From NCBI RefSeq assembly GCF_028747785.1, contig NZ_CP118158.1, forward strand, positions 2,046,001 to 2,110,000: a stretch of DNA of 64,000 nucleotides. The letters are read 5' to 3'. The stretch comes from Halosimplex aquaticum (GTDB lineage: Archaea; Halobacteriota; Halobacteria; Halobacteriales; Haloarculaceae). Under the pieces are notes generated by a model. The model did no database searches. It saw nothing but the letters and a program-made list of their open reading frames with translations, and was not told the origin of the DNA. Position numbers and translations under genes: made by a program. Positions 27,562 to 36,296 of this stretch are shown piece after piece. Position 1 is the first letter of the stretch. Each line of letters opens with the position of its first letter.

Positions 27562-28767
27562 ATGGAAGACGAGACGAAGTTGTCGAGACGTGCACTGCTG
27601 GCGACGAGCATCGCGGCCGGCGTGTCGTTCGCCGGCTGTTCCGGCGGCGAAGAGACGGCCACGCCGGCCCCGGCGACCGACGCGTCGACCCCGACGCCGG
27701 CGCCGACGACCGCGGAACCGACCGCGACGGCGACCGCAACGCCGACGGAGACGCCCACGCCGACGGAGACGCCCACGCCCGCGAATCCCGCCCCGTCGCT
27801 CGAAGCGTTCCCGTACCCCGACGGCGCAAACCGGGACGGGGTCAGCGCGGCACAGCTCTACCGGACCCACGAGTCGACGCTCACCAGCGCCGGGTCGGCG
27901 ACGCTTGCCGGAGCGGTCCGCACGATCCGGCCCGACTTCGAAACGACGACCACGGCGACGAAGGCGCTCGGGGACGGCGGGATCGCTATCACGCGCGAGC
28001 AGGCCCAGGAGGGCATCACGGAGTCGTCCTGGTCGCCCTCCGACGAGGAGGTGGCCTACGTGCAGATGAAATCGGGCTTCGACGAGCGCTACCGGATCGA
28101 CAACCGGGCGCCCCGGCCGAACGAAGTCGTCGAGTTCTCTCGGTTCAAGCGCCTGCTCGCGGGCGCGGAGTGGGGCGAGGCGACCGAGGTCGTCGAGGCG
28201 GGCGCCGAGGACTACGCCGTCACCTACGAATCGACCGGGATCGCCGACGAGCGGCCACTGCTCCGCCTCGTGTTCGGCGACCGGGTCGCGGAGTTCGACG
28301 CGACGATCGCGGTCGCGGAGTCCGGCTACGTCCGGAAGATCGCCTACGACATCGCCGTCGAGCGCGGGGACAGGCGCATCCGATCGAAGGTCTCCAGGAC
28401 GGTCGAGTCCGTCGGCGAGACGACAGTCGAGGCGCCCGAGTGGGCCGGGACGGCCCGCGAGACGGGCATCCAGTTCGAGATGAACACCGTCGCGGACGGG
28501 ACCGCGATCGAACTCGAGATGGTCAATGGCGGCGAGGTGCCCCGGGACACGCGAGTCGCCCTGTCCGACGCGAAGGGGCACGGCGAGAGGCGACTCTCGG
28601 ACCCGGTGGCCGTCGGCGATCGGCTGTACCTGAGCTTCTCCGAGAGCAATGAGCTGTCGGTGGGGACCGACGGGCCGCCGGAAGGCAGTCGGGCGCTGGA
28701 GCACTTCGTCAGGGCGACGCTACGGAATCGAGGGTTCGCCCTCTTCTCCGCGGAGACGCGGCTGTAG
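27562..28767 (+). CDS. Tat-exported lipoprotein, uncharacterised (DUF7537-like)
   Basis: A 401-residue lipoprotein from ATG 27562. Twin arginines at residues 9-10 (SRRALLATS) and a lipobox ending at C26 (FAGC) mark Tat export and lipid anchoring. A Thr/Pro/Ala/Glu-rich, probably glycosylated stalk (residues 35-82) leads to a soluble beta-rich domain. The layout is common among haloarchaeal surface lipoproteins with no known ligand. A TATA-like gtttact lies about 30 bases upstream. It converges on the Hvo_1808-like gene ending at 28838. Confidence 0.8.
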   Translation: MEDETKLSRRALLATSIAAGVSFAGCSGGEETATPAPATDASTPTPAPTTAEPTATATATPTETPTPTETPTPANPAPSLEAFPYPDGANRDGVSAAQLYRTHESTLTSAGSATLAGAVRTIRPDFETTTTATKALGDGGIAITREQAQEGITESSWSPSDEEVAYVQMKSGFDERYRIDNRAPRPNEVVEFSRFKRLLAGAEWGEATEVVEAGAEDYAVTYESTGIADERPLLRLVFGDRVAEFDATIAVAESGYVRKIAYDIAVERGDRRIRSKVSRTVESVGETTVEAPEWAGTARETGIQFEMNTVADGTAIELEMVNGGEVPRDTRVALSDAKGHGERRLSDPVAVGDRLYLSFSESNELSVGTDGPPEGSRALEHFVRATLRNRGFALFSAETRL

Positions 28768-28837
28768 GCGTTCGTCCCGCCCCGGCGCAGAAAATCGCTA
28801 TCGGCACGCCGATCCGGCGACCGGCGCCGGTACCGGT

Positions 28838-30196
28838 CTATCCCGTCCGCGAGTGGACTTCGGAGAGCTGGTCCACGGTCGGCGCGTTGACGACTCGCAC
28901 CGTATCGCCGTTGCGGACGACGCGGAAGGCGTCGCCGAACTGGCTGTCCTCGGGGACGACGTAGACGTTCCCGCGCGGATTCCGGGCGTCGTGTTCGTTC
29001 AGCACGTCGAGATACGCCTGGTGGAACTGTTTGGCGTCCTTCTCCGTGTCCCAGACGGACGTCCAGACGTAGCCGCCGGCCGACCCGTTCGTGTACGGGA
29101 CGACGCTGTCGCCGGCCCAGCCCGCGGAGGGCGTCGACTGGTAGCCGTAGCGGTTCTCGGGGTTCACGGCGCCGTTGTGGACGAGCATGGCGTAGATGGA
29201 GGCCTCGCCGACGGTGTCGGCGACCGGGTCGTGGTCGAAGCGGCGCCACTCGCCGCCGGAGCGGTCGGCGACGCTCACGTTGACGGGTTCCTCGTCGGGA
29301 TACTTCTCCGGGTGGATGAGCTGCTCGGTGCTGTCGGGGCGGTCGTCGTAGAGATCGTCGACGGCGCTCCAGCCCCCATCGGAGCGGACGCCGTCGACGA
29401 ACTGCGACCCGGCGGCGTAGGGCGTGTAGATGGTCAGGAACAGCCCGCGGTTGTAGTCGCTACCGCCGGACCCGCCACCGCCGCCGTCGCTCGACGGCTT
29501 GGGGATGCACGACCACTGGGAGCCACAGCGGTTGTCGTAGAGCACGTCGACGTAGCGGGCGTCCCCCTCGGTGACGCCGCGGTTGGCGAGTTGCTGGTCC
29601 TGGGTCTCCCCCTCGGCGCCGAAGCCGAAGTGCTGATCCTGGAGCGCGTGGACGAGTTCGTGGGCGAGCGTGGTCCGGTCGATGGTCGGCGTCTCGGAGT
29701 CGCTGACGAGGACGATGGCGTCCTTACCGGGCGAGTAGTACCCCTGGATGGTCTGCCCGAGCGTCTCCTCGGAGCTGTTGGAGTACGACGAGCGCTCGCC
29801 GACGACGAACAGCGACTCCCAGACCTGGTCGTTCCAGCGCTCGTAGGTCGCCGAACCGTTGCCGCCGCTGCTCCGGTTCTCGAGGTACTGCTGGCGGGAG
29901 ATGACCTCGACGGGAACCGTCTCGTTGAACTCCAGTTCGCGGATCCGCTCGACGCGGGCCATCGTCCGGGCGACGACGGCCTCCCGCTCGCTCGCGTTGT
30001 AGCCGTCGGCGGGCGTGACGGCCACCGCGTCGTCGTACCAGTAGCCGCTCTCCCAGCCGAGGCGGTCGCTGGCGGGGTCGCCCTGCGGGTGGCCGCCGAT
30101 CGACTCCAGCGCGGTACAGCCCGCCAGGAGCGCGACGGCGACGACGGCCGCGAGCGCGATCTGCGTGCGAGTCGATTCAGATGCCCGGAGTCCCAT
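28838..30196 (-). CDS. Hvo_1808-like surface lipoprotein with HExxH motif
   Basis: A 452-residue protein. The N-terminal hydrophobic segment ends in a lipobox, ALLAGC (C27). In the middle lies HELVHALQDQ with H179, E180 and H183, the form of a zinc-metallopeptidase active site. The sequence shows no Arg pair, so export is probably by Sec. It resembles the haloarchaeal Hvo_1808 surface protein family. It is a paralogue of the next gene upstream, sharing SGYYSP-type, EVISR and NAPTV segments. Whether it cleaves protein is unproven. It ends VVNAPTVDQLSEVHSRTG without a sorting tail. Confidence 0.8.
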   Translation of the reverse strand: MGLRASESTRTQIALAAVVAVALLAGCTALESIGGHPQGDPASDRLGWESGYWYDDAVAVTPADGYNASEREAVVARTMARVERIRELEFNETVPVEVISRQQYLENRSSGGNGSATYERWNDQVWESLFVVGERSSYSNSSEETLGQTIQGYYSPGKDAIVLVSDSETPTIDRTTLAHELVHALQDQHFGFGAEGETQDQQLANRGVTEGDARYVDVLYDNRCGSQWSCIPKPSSDGGGGGSGGSDYNRGLFLTIYTPYAAGSQFVDGVRSDGGWSAVDDLYDDRPDSTEQLIHPEKYPDEEPVNVSVADRSGGEWRRFDHDPVADTVGEASIYAMLVHNGAVNPENRYGYQSTPSAGWAGDSVVPYTNGSAGGYVWTSVWDTEKDAKQFHQAYLDVLNEHDARNPRGNVYVVPEDSQFGDAFRVVRNGDTVRVVNAPTVDQLSEVHSRTG

Positions 30197-30205
30197 CGAG
30201 TCGAC

Positions 30206-32038
30206 TCACTCCCGTCGGCGCAGCGTGAATCCGGCGAGTGCGAGCGCCGCGAGCGCGAGCGCCGCGCCGAAGCCGGGACCGTCGCCGGCGGTGGTCTCGG
30301 CCGGCGCGTCGGTCGAGTCGCCGTCGCCGCCGTCCATCCCGCCGTCGGCGGGGATGGGCGTCGCGGTCTCGGTCGCGTCGGTGTCAGTCTCGGTGCCCGT
30401 GGCCGTCTCCACGTCGCCCGGTTCGGTCGTCGTCGTGTCGGTCGGTTCGTCGGTCCCGGTATCGGTATCGGTGGGCGTCTCCTCCTCGCCGCCGCTGTCC
30501 TCCGGGGCGGCGCCGGCGCGGACCTCGCTCAGTTCCTCGACCGTGGGGGCGTTGACGAGCGTCACCGTCGACCCGGTCTGGTTGACGTAGAAGGCGTCGG
30601 CGTACTCGCCCTCGGGGATCCGGTAGGTGTTCGCGCGGCCGTCGACGGCTTCGGCGCCGTGGTAGTCGAGCAGCATCCGGTAGCCCTCGACGAACTGGGC
30701 GGCGTCCTTCTCGGAGTCCCAGACGGTCTTCCAGACGTAGCCCGTCTCGTTGGTCTCGGCGGAGTCGTTCGTCACGTACGGGTAGAGCCTGTCACCGTCC
30801 CAGCCGTCGGTGTACCGGGTCGTGTAGTTGAGCGGGTCGTAGGAGCTGACCTGGTTCGGGCCCGTGGTGTTGAAAAACGACTGCATGCTGACGACCGGCG
30901 ACGCCTGCCCCTGGCTCGCGTAGGTGGGGTAGAACAGCATCGTCGCCAGTCCGGCCTCGCCGAACTGGGCGTAGTCGACGGTCCCGTTCTCCAGATGCGG
31001 GACCGCCCACTCCTCGTTCGACCGGTCGGTGAACGTCACGTTCGTCGGTTCGTCCTTCCCGTACTTCTCGGGGCTGATGACCTGCTCGGTACTCGCGGGC
31101 GGGTTCTCGTAGACGGCGTTGACGCCCTCCCAGCCCTCGGCCTCGTAGATCTGGTCGACGAACTTCGGGCCGTCGCTGTAGGGCTGGAAGCTGACGAAGT
31201 ACATCCCGTAGTGGAAGCCCGCCGGCGTGGAGCCGCCGCCCCCCTGGGTCTGGGGCATCAGGCAGCTCCACTCGGCCTGGCACCGCTTCTGATAGAGGCT
31301 GTCGACGAGGTTGCCGTCGCCCTCGATGATTCCGTCGCGGGCGTTGTGGAGTTCGCGCGTCGTCTGGTTGAACGAGGAGAGGTTGAACCGCTGGTCCTGC
31401 AGCGCGTGGAACAGCTCCTGGGAGAGGGTCACCTCGTTCATCTTCGGCGAGGTGGCGTTCTCCGAGACGATGACGATCCGTTCCTGCCGGGGGCTGTAGT
31501 AGCCGCCGACGGACTCGCCGAGGTTCGACTGCTGCACCGAGATCGCGTCGGTGTCCTCGCCGACCATCAGCATCGCCTCCCACTTGACGTTCTGGTGGAG
31601 GGTGTTGTTGACCGAGTGGTTCCCGCCGGTCGCGTTGCTCTGGCGGAACTCCTCGCGGGAGATGACCTCGACGGGGACCGTCTGGTTGAACTCAAGTTCG
31701 CGGATCTCCTCGACGCGGGCCATCGAGCGGGAGACGACCGCGTCGAGTTCGGTGTCGTTGAGTCCGTCGTCGCGAGTCACCTCTATCGACTCGTTGTACC
31801 AGCAGCCGTTCTCCCAGCCGAGGGGATCGCCGTCGGGGTCCTCGATGGCACTCCCGTTCCCCACGGGCGCGCAGTCGTCGCTCGCCTGCGCCGCGGCGCC
31901 TTCGGCGTCGATACCACTCGCGTCGGACGACCGGTCCGTCGTCGCGTCGGCGACCGACTGGGCGCTCGCGACGGGGACCGCGGCCACCGCCGATAGCACC
32001 ACGAGGCCGACGACGACTGCTGAGAGGGCTGAACGCAT
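30206..32038 (-). CDS. Hvo_1808-like surface protein with PGF-CTERM anchor
   Basis: A 610-residue protein from ATG 32038 (MRSALSAVVVGL). It has a Sec-type signal peptide with a likely cut after VASA, a body homologous to the preceding lipoprotein, a Thr/Glu/Asp-rich stalk, and a PGF-CTERM tail (DGPGFG, hydrophobic span, RRRE). ArtA-type processing would attach it to the membrane lipid. The HExxH of its paralogue is altered to QELFHALQDQ, so zinc-peptidase activity is probably lost. The gap to the paralogue is 9 bases, so they are co-transcribed. Confidence 0.82.
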   Translation of the reverse strand: MRSALSAVVVGLVVLSAVAAVPVASAQSVADATTDRSSDASGIDAEGAAAQASDDCAPVGNGSAIEDPDGDPLGWENGCWYNESIEVTRDDGLNDTELDAVVSRSMARVEEIRELEFNQTVPVEVISREEFRQSNATGGNHSVNNTLHQNVKWEAMLMVGEDTDAISVQQSNLGESVGGYYSPRQERIVIVSENATSPKMNEVTLSQELFHALQDQRFNLSSFNQTTRELHNARDGIIEGDGNLVDSLYQKRCQAEWSCLMPQTQGGGGSTPAGFHYGMYFVSFQPYSDGPKFVDQIYEAEGWEGVNAVYENPPASTEQVISPEKYGKDEPTNVTFTDRSNEEWAVPHLENGTVDYAQFGEAGLATMLFYPTYASQGQASPVVSMQSFFNTTGPNQVSSYDPLNYTTRYTDGWDGDRLYPYVTNDSAETNETGYVWKTVWDSEKDAAQFVEGYRMLLDYHGAEAVDGRANTYRIPEGEYADAFYVNQTGSTVTLVNAPTVEELSEVRAGAAPEDSGGEEETPTDTDTGTDEPTDTTTTEPGDVETATGTETDTDATETATPIPADGGMDGGDGDSTDAPAETTAGDGPGFGAALALAALALAGFTLRRRE

Positions 32039-32113
32039 GTCTACCCGAACCATGGAGTGGACGCCATAAAAATCGCCGCACTGTCTGCCGGCGGATCGGC
32101 GGGCGGACCGAAC

Positions 32114-32121
32114 GCCTTAAT
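32114..32121 (+). promoter_or_regulatory. TATA box for RNase P RNA
   Basis: A ccttaatc element lies about 25 bases before the predicted 5' end of the RNase P RNA and is the only AT-rich tract in the region. Confidence 0.5.
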
Positions 32122-32142
32122 CGTCGGAGTCGTCTACGGTCC

Positions 32143-32550
32143 GGTGGCAGAGGGAGCCCGGCCTCCGTGCACCGGCACCCCACCGGGGCAAGGCGCACGA
32201 GGAAAGTCCCCCCACCGTCCGGGCAGGTGACCGGGTGCAAACCCGGAGCGGGCGACCGCTGGCGCTGGAACAGAAACGATACCGCTCCGCTCGACCGATG
32301 AGGCGTGCGAACCCGAAGCGACCGGCCTCGCCGGGAAGCGACGGGGAGCTAACCCGCCGAGGGCAGAAGGCGTCCGCGAGTCCTCCGGACTCGCGGGCTC
32401 GTCGGGCGCTTCGCGTCCGACGGTGGAGAACGGATGGAACGGCGAATCCTCACCGGTGCAAGTCCGCGCCGCAAGGTAGCCCGGACAGGGCGCGGACGCT
32501 CAGCCGAATGCCGGGCCGAACAGAAGGGGGCTTACTCCCCTCAGCCGTCT
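32143..32550 (+). ncRNA. rnpB: RNase P RNA (archaeal type A)
   Basis: The catalytic RNA that removes tRNA 5' leaders. The universal core is visible: the CR-I sequence gaggaaagtcc at about 32200-32210, and the 3' core agaagggggcttac near 32523-32536. The 5' end ggcagaggga pairs with the 3' end tcccctcagcc to form helix P1. About 408 nt fits haloarchaeal sizes. Ends are set by P1 pairing and are accurate to about 5 bases. Open reading frames across this interval are not genes. Confidence 0.93.
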
Positions 32551-32666
32551 CAAACCGGCGAGCGGCGGCGCCGCCCACGCAAGCGTTCACTTGGCTTCCA
32601 GAACCCCCGAAACCACCGGTCAATGAAGGAGAAATACCTATTGACGTCGGAGACGAGTGGTAGTCC

Positions 32667-32837
32667 ATGGCAACGACGGTCGGTGACGGGAGGGGCGGAA
32701 AAGAGATCGGGGCTGGGATGGGGCTCGGAATCGTACTCGGGACCGTGATCGGTCTCTATACGGATGATCTAGCGCTCTGGATCCCACTGGGGATCGTGTT
32801 CGGCGTCGCGATCGGCGCCGGTCTGAGCAGACGATAA
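32667..32837 (+). CDS. 56-residue glycine-zipper membrane protein
   Basis: A short gene from ATG 32667 to TAA 32837, downstream of the RNase P RNA. The product has an N-terminal MATTVGDGRGGKEIGAG and two hydrophobic spans with small-residue spacing (GLGIVLGTVIGLY and IPLGIVFGVAIGAG), ending LSRR. Gly-x3-Gly spacing suggests close helix packing. An AT-rich box (aaatacctatt) lies 25-35 bases upstream. No family was recognised. Base composition and the well-placed promoter support it, but homologue conservation has not been tested. Confidence 0.6.
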   Translation: MATTVGDGRGGKEIGAGMGLGIVLGTVIGLYTDDLALWIPLGIVFGVAIGAGLSRR

Positions 32838-32916
32838 CTCCGCACACGTACGTAGCGAGTCGACGGGCCTGTTTCAGGGGCCAGTCCGGGCTGAGAAACC
32901 GGACGATCGACGACTG

Positions 32917-33279
32917 TTAACAGCACTCCTCGCCCCGCTCTCTCGCCCACTCGACGAGCGGTTGTAGCCGCTCGCCCAGTTCCGCGCCGTCGTCGCTGAG
33001 TCGGTACTCGACGCGCGGCGGGATCTCGGCGTAGCGCTCGCGCTCGACGAGCCCGGCCTCGACGAGTTCGTCCAGCCGTGTCGACAGCGTCGACGTGCTC
33101 GCGTCCGGGAGGTGTTCCTCTATCTCGCCGAACCGCACGGTCCCGTGGTTCGCGACGACGCAGACGATGTCCATCACGTACTTGCGGCCGAGCAGCGCCA
33201 TCGGCTCGGACAGCAGGCAGTGACACGCCGGGTCGGTGCACGCACACTCGCTCTCCGCCATCGCTTCGGGTTCTCGCAT
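32917..33279 (-). CDS. HxlR family transcriptional regulator with cysteine clusters
   Basis: A 120-residue winged-helix protein of the HxlR type: LLGRKYVMDIVCVVANHGTV, FGEIEEHL, STSTLSTRLDELVEAGLVERE and the wing RVEYRLSDDGAEL. It has unusual cysteines: C12, C14, C19 and C21 in ECACTDPACHC, C40 in the first helix, and C119-C120 at the end. Such clusters could bind a metal or sense thiol oxidation. It is divergent from the MerB-like gene with only 58 bases between the starts, so it probably controls that gene. A shorter start at Met7 (MAESECAC) is possible. Confidence 0.85.
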   Translation of the reverse strand: MREPEAMAESECACTDPACHCLLSEPMALLGRKYVMDIVCVVANHGTVRFGEIEEHLPDASTSTLSTRLDELVEAGLVERERYAEIPPRVEYRLSDDGAELGERLQPLVEWARERGEECC

Positions 33280-33337
33280 CTGATTCGATACTTTGGACTT
33301 GACAGTTTAATAACTTTGCTCTCCGAAGTATAGACGC
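33280..33337. promoter_or_regulatory. Divergent promoter region of HxlR and MerB-like genes
   Basis: A 58-base AT-rich spacer containing acagtttaataactttg and ctccgaagtatagac. Both genes must be driven from here, so it is the likely site of HxlR regulator binding. No clean palindrome was seen by eye. Confidence 0.5.
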
Positions 33338-34006
33338 ATGTGGATTGACGCAGGCAATTCGAACGGTACTGGATCGACCCTGTCGCTCGACGACGTGGAA
33401 CTGCCCCCGGCCGTCGGTGAGGGGTTCGCGCGGCTGTACGGGAGCGACGAGCGACCGGAGACGGCCGCCGAATGGGTGGCGAATATCCGCGAGGCCATCG
33501 AGCGGACGCGCGACCGGAGCCCGACCGTCGACGACCTCTGTACGGTCGACGACGGCGACCACGCGTTCGTCGGCGCCGACGGGACGCAGACGTACATCTG
33601 CGTCCTCGACCCGCTCGTCTACCCGTTTCTGACCGGCGAGTCCGGGACTGTCCGGTCGACGACGCCCGTCCGCGGCACCGAGGTCTCCTTCGAGATGGAC
33701 CCCGACGGACCGACAGTCTCGCACGACGACGCGCTCGTCTCTATCGGCGTCTCCGACGACGTCGAACAGGACGACGAGACGCCGATCGAGGCGGTCTACC
33801 AGGAGGTCTGCGGGTACATCCAGACCTTCGAGGACGCCGCGGAGTACGACGAGTGGGCCGCCGAGGTCGACGCGTCGACGACGGCCGTCCCCGCCGACGA
33901 GGGCGTCGCGATCGCCAGGGAGCTAGCGGACGCACTCTTCGATGCGGACGGCACAGCGGACGGCGGTGAGGCCGACGACTGCTGTTCCGCCGACGCCTGC
34001 TGCTGA
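33338..34006 (+). CDS. MerB-like organomercurial lyase family protein
   Basis: A 222-residue protein whose core resembles the alkylmercury lyase MerB. The motif TYICVLDPLVYPFLTG has Cys88 and Asp91 at the C-x-x-D positions, and AVYQEVCGYIQTF has Cys158. These three match the MerB catalytic set Cys96, Asp99 and Cys159 (E. coli plasmid numbering). The N-terminal part has a helical region like the MerB winged-helix domain. The tail ends DDCCSADACC, a possible metal-binding site. It likely cleaves carbon-mercury bonds or handles another soft metal. Expression is probably under the divergent HxlR protein. Confidence 0.78.
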   Translation: MWIDAGNSNGTGSTLSLDDVELPPAVGEGFARLYGSDERPETAAEWVANIREAIERTRDRSPTVDDLCTVDDGDHAFVGADGTQTYICVLDPLVYPFLTGESGTVRSTTPVRGTEVSFEMDPDGPTVSHDDALVSIGVSDDVEQDDETPIEAVYQEVCGYIQTFEDAAEYDEWAAEVDASTTAVPADEGVAIARELADALFDADGTADGGEADDCCSADACC

Positions 34007-34057
34007 AGCGGGCAGTCGGCCGGCAGTTAGAGAGAACGGGGAGGCGCGCCGAGGTAG

Positions 34058-35035
34058 TCAGTGCTCGCCGTCGCCGTTCGTGATGGTCGTGTGCGCGCCG
34101 ATGAGCGCGCCGGCGAGGTCGAGGTTCTCGACGTGGGTCTCGCGGTCGATGATCGACTCGCGGATGTCGCAGTCGCGCAGCTCCGCCTCGGGGAAGACGA
34201 TGGAGTTGTCCAGGTGCGAATCGACCACCGTCGAATCGCCCAGCACGTGGACGTTCTCGCCGAGCTCCGTCCCTTCGACGGTCGCGGTCTCGTCGATCTG
34301 GTTCTCGCCGTCGAGGTGCCACGCGACCGCGTCGAGATAGCTCTCGGGCGTGCCGATGTCGAACCACGCCTCGTCGAAGGGGAAGGCGTAGACCGAATCG
34401 CGCTCGACGAGCCACTGGACGAACCAGCCGGGCTCGTCGGGGTTGTTGCCGTCCGCGAGGTACTCCGCGAACCGCACCTGATCGGACGGGAAGACGTAGC
34501 AGGCGATCGAAACCAGCGTGCTGTTGGGGCTCTCGGGCTTCTCCTGGAAGTCGACGACCTCGTCGCCGTCCAGGGTGACGAGTCCGTAGGACTTGGCCTT
34601 CTCGCGCGAGCCGACGTCGTAGGCGGCGAGCGTCGTGCCGCCTTTCTCCTCGTAGAAGTCGATGAAGTCGCTGACGTCGAAGCTGATGAGGTTGTCGCCG
34701 GCGATGACGAGCAGGTCCTCGTCGTCGACGCCCTCGCGGTCGACCAGCTGGGCGAGCGCGCCGATGACGCCGAACTTCTCGTCCTCGTCGGTCGTGTCTT
34801 CGACCGACAGCTGTGGCTTCTCGTAGTCGCGCTCGGCGAGGTGCGCCTCGAAGTCGGGGGCGAACCGCTCGTTCGTGCTGACGTAGACGTCCTCGATCCG
34901 GTCGTCGGATTCGAGCTCCGACAGCACGCGATCGATGACGGTCGTCTCGCCCACCGGTAACATCATCTTCGGCCGATGGCGCGTGATCGGCCAGAGGCGG
35001 GTGGCGTACCCACCCGCGAGTACGACAGCGTCCAT
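34058..35035 (-). CDS. Sugar-phosphate nucleotidyltransferase
   Basis: A 325-residue NDP-sugar pyrophosphorylase from ATG 35035 (MDAVVLAGGYATRLWPITRH, the nucleotide-binding signature). It shows VIAGDNLI in the active site and FQEKPESPNS as in glucose-1-phosphate thymidylyltransferases. The last 75 residues form a short left-handed beta-helix (VEGTELGENVHVLGDSTVV and similar). It supplies activated sugar for glycan or exopolysaccharide synthesis. A strong ribosome-binding-like ggaggagg tract lies 9 bases before this ATG, which settles the start over an upstream ATG. Confidence 0.88.
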   Translation of the reverse strand: MDAVVLAGGYATRLWPITRHRPKMMLPVGETTVIDRVLSELESDDRIEDVYVSTNERFAPDFEAHLAERDYEKPQLSVEDTTDEDEKFGVIGALAQLVDREGVDDEDLLVIAGDNLISFDVSDFIDFYEEKGGTTLAAYDVGSREKAKSYGLVTLDGDEVVDFQEKPESPNSTLVSIACYVFPSDQVRFAEYLADGNNPDEPGWFVQWLVERDSVYAFPFDEAWFDIGTPESYLDAVAWHLDGENQIDETATVEGTELGENVHVLGDSTVVDSHLDNSIVFPEAELRDCDIRESIIDRETHVENLDLAGALIGAHTTITNGDGEH

Positions 35036-35174
35036 ACGCCATCCTCCTCCGCCGCCAGTGAAGGTCTTTTTCATTGCCAATGAGTAACACAGCCGCGACG
35101 GGTGGCGATACCGGGCGGCCGCCGGCGGGTCCCTCCGGCAGAAAGGATTTGTGAACGCTTCCCCAACGCCCGGT

Positions 35175-35465
35175 ATGCGCGAGGCCAGTCGGACGACGCG
35201 CCAGCGAATCGCCGACCGTCTGCGGGAAGAACCGATGGCCGCCGGGGCCCTCGCCCGCGAGTTCGAAGTCCGCACGGACGCCGCGCTCGACCACGTCGAA
35301 CACATCTCTCAGTCGCTCGAATCCACCGACGAGACGCTCCTCGTCGCGCCGCCGACCTGCGACGACTGCGGGTTCGAGGAGTTCGACGACCTCGTCAACC
35401 GCCCGGCGCGCTGCCCGGAGTGCAAGTGCGAGTCCGTCACCGAACCCACGTTCGTCATCGAGTAG
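35175..35465 (+). CDS. HTH and zinc-ribbon regulator (COG3357-like)
   Basis: A 96-residue protein from ATG 35175 (MREASRTTRQRIADRL). A winged-helix half (residues 8-55) is followed by a zinc ribbon with CDDCGFEEF and CPECKCES, four Cys in two pairs. This fits the archaeal COG3357 group of predicted regulators. No target is apparent. It is divergent from the nucleotidyltransferase gene and converges on the Rieske gene. A GTG 8 codons upstream is less likely. Confidence 0.78.
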   Translation: MREASRTTRQRIADRLREEPMAAGALAREFEVRTDAALDHVEHISQSLESTDETLLVAPPTCDDCGFEEFDDLVNRPARCPECKCESVTEPTFVIE

Positions 35466-35498
35466 GGCAGACGGCCCCCTCGGCGATCGGCCGACCCG

Positions 35499-36056
35499 CT
35501 ACAGGATCACGTTCGAGGACGACGAGAGGTCGTCGTCGTCGCTCTCGACCGGCCCCTCACCGACGTACTCGTATTCGTCATCGGCGAGGAAGACGCCGCC
35601 GTCGGCCACCTGCACGTCGATCTCGTTCAGGAACGCGCCCTCGCAGGGGCCGTAGGTGCACTCCCCGGAGTCGGCGGCGAACAGCGCGCCGTGGTTGACG
35701 CAGATCACCTCGCCGTCCCGGACCGGCGCGCCGGAGCCCTTGTCGAGTTTGATGTGGGTCATGTGCTGGCAGTAGTTCAGCCAGCAGGCCACGTCGTCGG
35801 CCGGGTCGCCGTCCTCGGTCGCGAGTCGCAACAGGATCGCCTCGCGCACGTCGTCGTCCTGCTTCATGTCGTCCGGCATCGCGATGCCGTCGTCGGAATC
35901 GGTGGAGTCCCCGTCTTCCGCGTTCGCGGCCGTGTTCTCGTCGGATCTGAGGGCCGCGTCACCGCTGGCGACGGCGGTGTCCTCCGAGCGCACGCGGAAG
36001 AGAAAGGTGTCGTCGGTCGAGAGGTCCGCCAGGTCGGCGATTCGCGTCCCGTCCAT
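35499..36056 (-). CDS. Rieske [2Fe-2S] protein with acidic insert
   Basis: A 185-residue soluble protein from ATG 36056 (MDGTRIADLADL). The Rieske cluster motifs are C96-Q-H98 in LNYCQHMTHI and C119-V-N-H122 in VICVNHGALF. The 20-residue gap between H98 and C119 is close to the usual 16-17. GECTYGPCEG follows. An acidic stretch of 50 residues (31-70) splits the first beta-sheet region; it is not found in most small Rieske ferredoxins. No membrane span, so it is a ferredoxin-type electron carrier rather than a bc1 subunit. Confidence 0.86.
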   Translation of the reverse strand: MDGTRIADLADLSTDDTFLFRVRSEDTAVASGDAALRSDENTAANAEDGDSTDSDDGIAMPDDMKQDDDVREAILLRLATEDGDPADDVACWLNYCQHMTHIKLDKGSGAPVRDGEVICVNHGALFAADSGECTYGPCEGAFLNEIDVQVADGGVFLADDEYEYVGEGPVESDDDDLSSSSNVIL

Positions 36057-36296
36057 ACTCGCCCGTGGGCCCATCGTCGCTTGAACGCACCGATCGGCGC
36101 AATCGACCCCGCCCGACACGAACGTCCGACGCGTCGGTGAGACCACGCGTGCTCGGTGGCAGCATCCGAGATCCAATCCTGCCCCGAACCGAATGTTCTG
36201 CGGAGGTGATGGCAACGATCGAGGGCAATCAGATCAGCGACTGGCGGCATCGAATTAGTTGCCCCAGGGGTTAGAATCCTAACAGGACGTCCACCG

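Noticed and set aside
28649..31996. A plus-strand open frame of more than 1100 codons
   Set aside because: It runs opposite to the two Hvo_1808-like genes and has a Val/Gly/Asp/Arg-rich composition with no domain.
32235..32663. Open frames on the plus strand across the RNase P gene
   Set aside because: The interval is the structural RNA; the frames have no recognisable product and no promoter of their own.
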